Source of the DNA: Rhodoplanes tepidamans
GTDB taxonomy: Bacteria > Pseudomonadota > Alphaproteobacteria > Rhizobiales > Xanthobacteraceae
DNA: 44,622 nucleotides
NCBI RefSeq assembly: GCF_030813915.1
Contig: NZ_JAUSUJ010000038.1
Coordinates: 1-44,622, forward strand
Reading direction: 5' to 3'
Part shown: positions 40,108 through 44,622 of the stretch, piece after piece
Numbering within the stretch: position 1 is the first letter of the stretch
How the letters are laid out: every line of letters starts with the position of its first letter
Made by a program: the position numbers and the translations under genes
Notes under the pieces: generated by a model
The model's input: the letters and a program-made list of their open reading frames with translations, nothing else
What the model was told of the DNA's origin: nothing
The model's database searches: none

Positions 40108-41205
40108 ATGCACGACCTCCTCTACCGCCTCGCCTGGCCGGCCCTGAAGCGGCTCGATCCCGAGCAGGTGCACCGGCTCGCCGTGGTGTCGCTCAAGCGC
40201 GGGCTGATGCGCCCGACCGCCGCGGCCGACGACCCGATCCTCGCCACCCGCGTGTTCGGCCTCGACTTCGCCAACCCGATCGGCCTCGGCGCCGGCTTCG
40301 ACAAGCACGCCGAGGTGATCGACGCGATGTTCGGCTTCGGCTTCGGCTTCGTCGAGGCCGGAACCGTGACGCCGAAGCCGCAGCCCGGCAATTCCGGCCA
40401 GCGCCTGTTCCGGCTCGACGAGGACGAGGCGGTGATCAACCGCTTCGGCTTCAACAGCGAGGGGCTGGAGCCGTTCGTCGAACGGCTGAAGGCGCGGCGC
40501 GCGAAGGGCGCGCGCGGCGGCATCGTCGGCGCCAACATCGGCAAGAACCGCAGCACCGAGGACGCCGCCGCCGACTACGAGACCTGCATCGCCGCGGTGG
40601 CGCCGCTGGTCGACTACGTGGTCGTCAACGTCTCCTCGCCCAACACGCCGGGCCTGCGCGGGCTGCAGGCGCGGGCGCCCATCGAGGCGCTGGTCGGCCG
40701 CGTGCTCGCCGCGCGCGACCGCGTCGGCGCGGCCGGGGCCGAACCCGCGCCGAAGCGGCCGCCGATCCTGCTCAAGGTCGGGCCCGATCTCGACGAGGAC
40801 CAGGTGCGCGACATCGCCGAGGTGGTTCTCGACACCGGCGTCGACGGCCTGATCGTCGGCAACACCACGGTGACGCGGCCGCCCACCCTGCGCAGCCGCT
40901 GGCGCGACGCCGAGGGCGGGCTCTCGGGCCGGCCCCTGATGGGGCTGGCGACCGAGTGCCTGCGCTCGATGTACCGCCACACCCAGGGCCGGGTGCCGAT
41001 CATCGGCTGCGGCGGCGTGTCGAGCGGCGAGGACGCCTACGTGAAGATCCGCGCCGGCGCCTCGCTGGTGCAGCTCTACTCGGCGCTGGTCTACAACGGC
41101 CCGGGCTTCGCCGTGACCATCAAGCGCGACCTCGCCGCCCTGCTCCGCCGCGACGGCTTTGCGACCATCGCTGCCGCCGTGGGCGCGGATCACCGGCCCC
41201 TGTGA
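40108..41205 (+). CDS. pyrD: Dihydroorotate dehydrogenase (quinone), class 2
   Basis: PyrD oxidises dihydroorotate to orotate in pyrimidine synthesis, passing electrons to membrane quinone. The 365-residue protein has the membrane-associating helix MHDLLYRLAWPALKRLDPEQVHRL, the FMN-binding NPIGLGAGFDKHAEVIDAM, the class 2 catalytic Ser in VNVSSPNTPGLRGLQ, Lys in LLKVGPDL, VGNTTVTRP and the phosphate-binding GCGGVSSGEDAYVKIRAGASLVQLYSALVYNGPG. The length matches class 2 enzymes. The ATG lies 6 bases after the CoxG-like stop, so the two are co-transcribed; pyrD is commonly linked to such short genes in this order. Its 3' end converges on the GT2 gene. Confidence 0.97.
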   Translation: MHDLLYRLAWPALKRLDPEQVHRLAVVSLKRGLMRPTAAADDPILATRVFGLDFANPIGLGAGFDKHAEVIDAMFGFGFGFVEAGTVTPKPQPGNSGQRLFRLDEDEAVINRFGFNSEGLEPFVERLKARRAKGARGGIVGANIGKNRSTEDAAADYETCIAAVAPLVDYVVVNVSSPNTPGLRGLQARAPIEALVGRVLAARDRVGAAGAEPAPKRPPILLKVGPDLDEDQVRDIAEVVLDTGVDGLIVGNTTVTRPPTLRSRWRDAEGGLSGRPLMGLATECLRSMYRHTQGRVPIIGCGGVSSGEDAYVKIRAGASLVQLYSALVYNGPGFAVTIKRDLAALLRRDGFATIAAAVGADHRPL

Positions 41206-41248
41206 CCTCTCCCGCGAGGGGCGAGGGCGTCGCCGCCGCCGCCCGACC

Positions 41249-42676
41249 TCACGCGCGGGAGATCGTGATGCGGTCGAGCGTGATGCCGGCGGCGGGCTCG
41301 CGGCGCAGGCCGAGCGGCCAGGCCGCGACGGTCTCGGGCACCGTGAAGCGGACGGCCGCGTCCCCGCGCCCGTCCACCACGGCCTCGACGCGGCTCTCCA
41401 CCCGGCCGGCGATGTCCCACTCCAGCGCCGCGGGCGCTCCGGCGTCGATCGCGATCGACACGGTGCCGCGGCGGCGCGCCCCGCTCGGCAGGCCCGCGAA
41501 GACGACGCGCCACGACCCGGTCTCGGGCAGCGGCAGCGTCAGGGCGGCGCTGCGGCCCTGCATCGGTGCCCCCGCCGCATCCGGCGCGGCCCAGCCGTGC
41601 TCCAGCAGCGCGCGGCCGGCAGCGGCGCCGGCCGCGAACCCGAGCTCGACCGTGCCGGTGTCCTCGAGCATGCGCCGAACCGCGGCGCTCGCCGCCAGGC
41701 GCTGCACGGCGCGATCGAGCAGGTCGCCGCCGCAGCCGCCGGCGAAGCGCGGTGCGGTGTCCCCCGACGCGATCGCCGCCGCGACGGCGGGCAACGCGAA
41801 CCGCGTGCACGCCTGCGCCACCACCGCGGCCGCGAAGGCGACCGGCTCGGCCGCGGGATCGTAGAACAGGAAGCGGCCCTCGCGCGGCCGGCACAGGCGG
41901 TCGAGCACCACGCCGAGCGCGACCTCGCGCTCCGCCTCGGCGACCAGCGGCCACAGCGTCTCCAGCATGCCGAGGCCGTACTCGATCCACACGGCGCGCT
42001 TCCACGCCGGCTCGCGCCTGTGCCACCTGGTCGAGACGCTGCCGGCGTGCTTGCGCTTGTAGTAGAGCGGGCCCGGCACGCGCAGGAGATCGCCCTCGCG
42101 CGCCAGCTTCGCGAGCCAGACGAACTCCTCGTGGGCGCTCTCGAACGGCGTCCGCCGGATCGGCCCGGTGCGGGCGATCGCCGCCGTCCTGATCAGGCCG
42201 CGGAACGGCACGCCATTCATGCTCTCCAGCACCGCGAGGGCACGGTCGCGGGCGAAGCCGGTGACCGACGGACAGACCGCCAGCGCGGTCTCGCCCTCGG
42301 TCCATTGCAGGTCGCTGTAGAGACAGACGGCCGCCGGATTCGCGTCGGCGGCGGCGAGCAGCGCGGCCAGATAGTCGGGCGTGACGACGTCGTCCTGCTG
42401 CCAGTAGCAGAAGAACGCGCCGCGCGCCTGCGCCATCAGCCAGTTGATGTTGCCGTCCCAGCCGAGCCGCTCCTCCTGCATCACGCGCACGACGCGCGGC
42501 TCGTCGAGGAACGGCGCGCAGGCCGCGGCGGTGTCGCGGTCGCCGCCGTCGACCGAGATCAGCACCCGAAAATCCCGGCAGGTCTGTGCCGCGATCGAGC
42601 GCAGCGTCTCGCCGATGTGGGCGGCGCCGGCGAAGGCCGGAACCCCGATCAGGATGCGTGCGTCGGTCTCGATCAT
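41249..42676 (-). CDS. Family 2 glycosyltransferase with a C-terminal extension
   Basis: This 475-residue protein begins MIETDARILIGVPAFAGA, then SIAAQTCRDFRVLISVDGGD with the nucleotide-binding Asp43. QARGAFFCYWQQDDVVTPDYL has the DxD-like metal site (QQDD) of family 2 enzymes. SAHEEFVWLAKLAREGDLL is the usual catalytic-base region (the E/D of HEE). The last ~130 residues, rich in beta-like segments (LTLPLPETGSWRVVFAGL and on), look like a carbohydrate-recognition or beta-sandwich module. It is divergent from the FdtA-like gene by 137 bases, which suggests a shared glycan pathway. The donor and acceptor are unknown. AGGA is 2-6 bases before the ATG. Confidence 0.85.
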   Translation of the reverse strand: MIETDARILIGVPAFAGAAHIGETLRSIAAQTCRDFRVLISVDGGDRDTAAACAPFLDEPRVVRVMQEERLGWDGNINWLMAQARGAFFCYWQQDDVVTPDYLAALLAAADANPAAVCLYSDLQWTEGETALAVCPSVTGFARDRALAVLESMNGVPFRGLIRTAAIARTGPIRRTPFESAHEEFVWLAKLAREGDLLRVPGPLYYKRKHAGSVSTRWHRREPAWKRAVWIEYGLGMLETLWPLVAEAEREVALGVVLDRLCRPREGRFLFYDPAAEPVAFAAAVVAQACTRFALPAVAAAIASGDTAPRFAGGCGGDLLDRAVQRLAASAAVRRMLEDTGTVELGFAAGAAAGRALLEHGWAAPDAAGAPMQGRSAALTLPLPETGSWRVVFAGLPSGARRRGTVSIAIDAGAPAALEWDIAGRVESRVEAVVDGRGDAAVRFTVPETVAAWPLGLRREPAAGITLDRITISRA

Positions 42677-42813
42677 GTCCTGGTTCCGTCCGGCGTCGGC
42701 GGTCGGGCCGGCCGGCGTCGTGCGCGCGTCATGCCGGCGGGTTGCGAGCCTGCGGCCCTGTCGATAAGTTGTTCGCCTCTGACATTGCAAGGCCACCTTG
42801 TCTCGATGACGAC

Positions 42814-43242
42814 ATGACGGGTTTCGAGTCTCTGACGGCGTTCGGCGGCGTGGTACGGCCGATCCGGATCGCCTCGCGCCGGGATGCCCGGGGCGCGCTG
42901 CATCCCTTCGACTATGCCGACCTGCCCTTCGTGCCGCGGCGCGTGTTCGTGGTCGAGCCGTCGGCGGCCGGCACGGTGCGGGGCGGCCACGCCAACACGA
43001 AGGCGCGCCAGCTCCTGGTCCGGCTCGCCGGCACGATCGACGTCGCGCTCTGCCACGCGGGCCGCGAGGCGCGGGTCCGGCTCGACGCCACCGAGACGGC
43101 GCTGCTGCTGGAGCCACTGGTGTGGGCGGAGCAGACCTACGTCACGCCGGACGCACTGCTGATGGTGCTGGCCAGCGAGCCGTTCGATCCCGGCAGCTAC
43201 ATCGGCGAGCGGCCGGCGGCCGGCGGGCGCGGCGACGGATGA
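42814..43242 (+). CDS. FdtA/QdtA-like (WxcM C-terminal) sugar-isomerase cupin
   Basis: This 142-residue cupin resembles FdtA/QdtA, the ketoisomerases that act on dTDP-4-keto-6-deoxyglucose. The blocks YADLPFVPRRVFVVEPSAAG, VRGGHANTKARQLLVRLAGTIDV, LLLEPLVWAEQTYVTPDALLMVLASEPFDPGSYI match the WxcM-like domain. The canonical second histidine of RGGHAHR is Asn (RGGHANTK), so the catalytic His pair is incomplete, and the usual VWHE is VWAE. It may therefore have a changed activity or only bind a sugar nucleotide. Its stop overlaps the next ATG (ATGA). No close Shine-Dalgarno is seen. Confidence 0.8.
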   Translation: MTGFESLTAFGGVVRPIRIASRRDARGALHPFDYADLPFVPRRVFVVEPSAAGTVRGGHANTKARQLLVRLAGTIDVALCHAGREARVRLDATETALLLEPLVWAEQTYVTPDALLMVLASEPFDPGSYIGERPAAGGRGDG

Positions 43243-44444
43243 CGCGGCATCGCGCGCGGCGCATCGGCATTCTCGGCGCCGGCATCATGGGGTGCAGCCT
43301 CGCCCTGCTCCTCGCCCGACGCGGCCTGCACGTCACCCTGATCGACGCCGCGGCGGAGCCGTTCGCCGCCGCCAGCCGCTGGAACGAGGGCAAGATCCAT
43401 CTCGGCTGCCTCTACGCCGCCGACCCGTCGCTCGCCACCGCCCGCAAGGTGCTGCCCGGCGGGCTGGCGTTCCGCCGCATCGTCGAGGATCTGATCGGCC
43501 GCTCGATCGCCCCGGCGATCTCCAAGGACGACGACCTGTTCGTCACCCACCGCGACTCGGTCGTCGATGCCGATGCGATGGGGCGCTATCACGACGCCGT
43601 CGCGGCGCTGGTGCGCGAGCATCCGGACGCCGCGCACTATCTGCACGACGTGCGCGACGCGCGGGCCCGGCGCCTCGCCGAGGACGAGCTGCGGGCCGTC
43701 ACGCCGTCGGACGCGATCGTCGCCGGCTTCCGGGTGCCGGAGCGCTCGGTCGACACGCTGTGGATCGCCGACCGCTTCGCCGCGGCGATCGCGGCGGAGC
43801 GCGGCGTCGCCTTCGTCCCCGCCACGACGGTGCGCGCCGTCGCGGCGCAGAACGACGGCCGCTGGCGGATCGTCGCCGAGCCGGCCGTCGACGCGACGTT
43901 CGACGTGATCGTCAACGCGCTGTGGGACGGCCGCGCCGCGGTCGACGCGTCGGTCGGGCTGCGGCCCGACGGGCCGGTCTCCTACCGCTGGCGGCTGTCG
44001 CTGTTCGCACGGCTCGCCGCGCCCTGCGACCTGCCGAGCCTGGTGATCGCCACCGGCCCGTTCGGCGACGTGAAGAACTACGACGGCCGCACGCTGTATC
44101 TCTCCTGGTACCCGGCCGGCCTGGTGGTCGACGCCGCCGCGTGGCGCCCGCCGCCGGCGCTCGACACGGCCGGCCGCGACCGCGTCGCCGCCGCGATCCT
44201 GGACGGGCTCGCGCCCTATGTGCCGGAGCTGGTCGCCCGGGTGCGCGCCGCCGCGACGGTCACGGTGGGCGGCGGCTGGGTGGTGGCGCAGGGCGAGGGC
44301 TCGATCGGCGATCCGGCCTCGTCGCTCCACCGCCGCGACCGCTACGGCGTCACCCGCAGCGGCACCTATGTCTCGATCGACACCGGCAAGTACTCGACCG
44401 CCCCCTGGCTCGCGGCGCAGCTCGCGGCCGAGATCGCCGGGTGA
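43239..44444 (+). CDS. FAD-dependent oxidoreductase, D-amino-acid-oxidase (DAO) fold
   Basis: This 401-residue flavoprotein starts RRIGILGAGIMGCSLALLLARRG, an FAD-binding Rossmann motif, followed by VTLIDAAAEPFAAASRWNEGKIHLG, a DAO-type block. WIADRFAAAIAAERGVAFVPATTV and IVNALWDGRAAVDASVG match the central part, and the C-terminal VTVGGGWVVAQGEGSIGDPASSLHRRDRYGV is long for a FAD-binding end. The substrate is unknown. Overlap of the ATG with the stop of the FdtA-like gene shows coupled translation, so a role in modified-sugar or glycan metabolism is inferred. The coding region ends just before a palindromic element. Confidence 0.85.
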   Translation: MTRHRARRIGILGAGIMGCSLALLLARRGLHVTLIDAAAEPFAAASRWNEGKIHLGCLYAADPSLATARKVLPGGLAFRRIVEDLIGRSIAPAISKDDDLFVTHRDSVVDADAMGRYHDAVAALVREHPDAAHYLHDVRDARARRLAEDELRAVTPSDAIVAGFRVPERSVDTLWIADRFAAAIAAERGVAFVPATTVRAVAAQNDGRWRIVAEPAVDATFDVIVNALWDGRAAVDASVGLRPDGPVSYRWRLSLFARLAAPCDLPSLVIATGPFGDVKNYDGRTLYLSWYPAGLVVDAAAWRPPPALDTAGRDRVAAAILDGLAPYVPELVARVRAAATVTVGGGWVVAQGEGSIGDPASSLHRRDRYGVTRSGTYVSIDTGKYSTAPWLAAQLAAEIAG

Positions 44445-44470
44445 GCCTGCGTCCGGGTGATCCGTTCGCC

Positions 44471-44538
44471 GTCATTCCGGGGCGCGGCGAAGCCGCGAAC
44501 CCGAAATCCAGCGACAATTTCGGAGTCCTCGGCTGGAT
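44471..44538. repeat. GTCATTCCGGGG-type palindrome, right arm degraded
   Basis: GTCATTCCGGGGCGCGGCGAAGCCGCGAACCCGAAATCC forms the left half, with a GGCTGGATTCC piece of the right half at about 44529. A further degraded GTTGGATTCCCGG copy appears near 44593. No gene is seen in 44445-44622. Confidence 0.6.
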
Positions 44539-44622
44539 TCCTGTATCTGTCGGCTGTCACTGGCATAGTGACGAGCTGACGGAGACCGCTCGTTGGATTC
44601 CCGGCCCTGCGTGGCCGTAATC

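Overview
The window is chromosomal DNA of a very GC-rich (about 70% or more by eye) alphaproteobacterium, most likely of the order Hyphomicrobiales (Rhizobiales). The evidence is a CcrM-type GANTC methyltransferase with a possible CtrA box in its leader, a short Omp25/31-type outer-membrane barrel, a cyanide-insensitive type cytochrome bd pair, the mutY / DUF721 / dsbA / smc neighbourhood familiar from this order, SOS-type GAAC-N7-GAAC boxes, and intergenic palindromes of the GTCATTCCGGGG...ACCCGGAATCCAGC type. The genus cannot be fixed from sequence alone. No rRNA, tRNA or CRISPR array was found.

Layout. 1-3.6 kb: the 3' tip of a probable IS110 transposase beside half a palindromic repeat, a pteridine-reductase-like SDR, an outer-membrane barrel with a clear terminator, a 1 kb stretch without genes that holds an IS481 remnant, and a cold-shock protein. 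3.6-8.3 kb: rlmJ, a membrane protein with a pentapeptide-repeat N-terminus, an exported RNase T2 behind a promoter overlapped by an SOS-type box, and an AzgA-type purine permease. 8.3-11.3 kb: cytochrome bd (CIO) subunits I and II, preceded by an array of mini-hairpins. 11.3-16.6 kb: a periplasmic amidase, a caspase-like protein, a GT-C membrane glycosyltransferase and RNase HII. 16.6-25 kb: a four-helix membrane protein, a VOC protein, a radical SAM protein with an SOS-type promoter and a clamp-binding-like C-terminus, a small glycosyltransferase, a MarR-GNAT regulator with its probable operator, a FAM173-like methyltransferase, an APC permease plus FAD oxidoreductase pair, and moaB. 25-35 kb: a YdhR-like protein, a YpfJ zinc protease, ccrM, ridA-mutY (overlapping), DUF721, dsbA and smc. 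35-44.6 kb: a glycine-rich secreted protein, lemA-htpX, a ParA-like ATPase, coxG-pyrD, and a divergent sugar-related group (GT2 opposite a FdtA-like cupin and an FAD oxidoreductase).

Themes. A genome-maintenance core (rnhB, radical SAM, ccrM, mutY, DUF721, smc) is interleaved with envelope and transport genes. The most interesting signal is the radical SAM gene: its promoter carries a perfect SOS-type direct repeat over the -35 region, its mRNA looks leaderless, and its product ends in QLELF, a close match to the sliding-clamp-binding motif. A second perfect box overlaps the RNase T2 promoter. Short tandem duplications with a period near 15 bp recur throughout the window in linkers, signal peptides and intergenic DNA, and at least three families of palindromic intergenic repeats are present.
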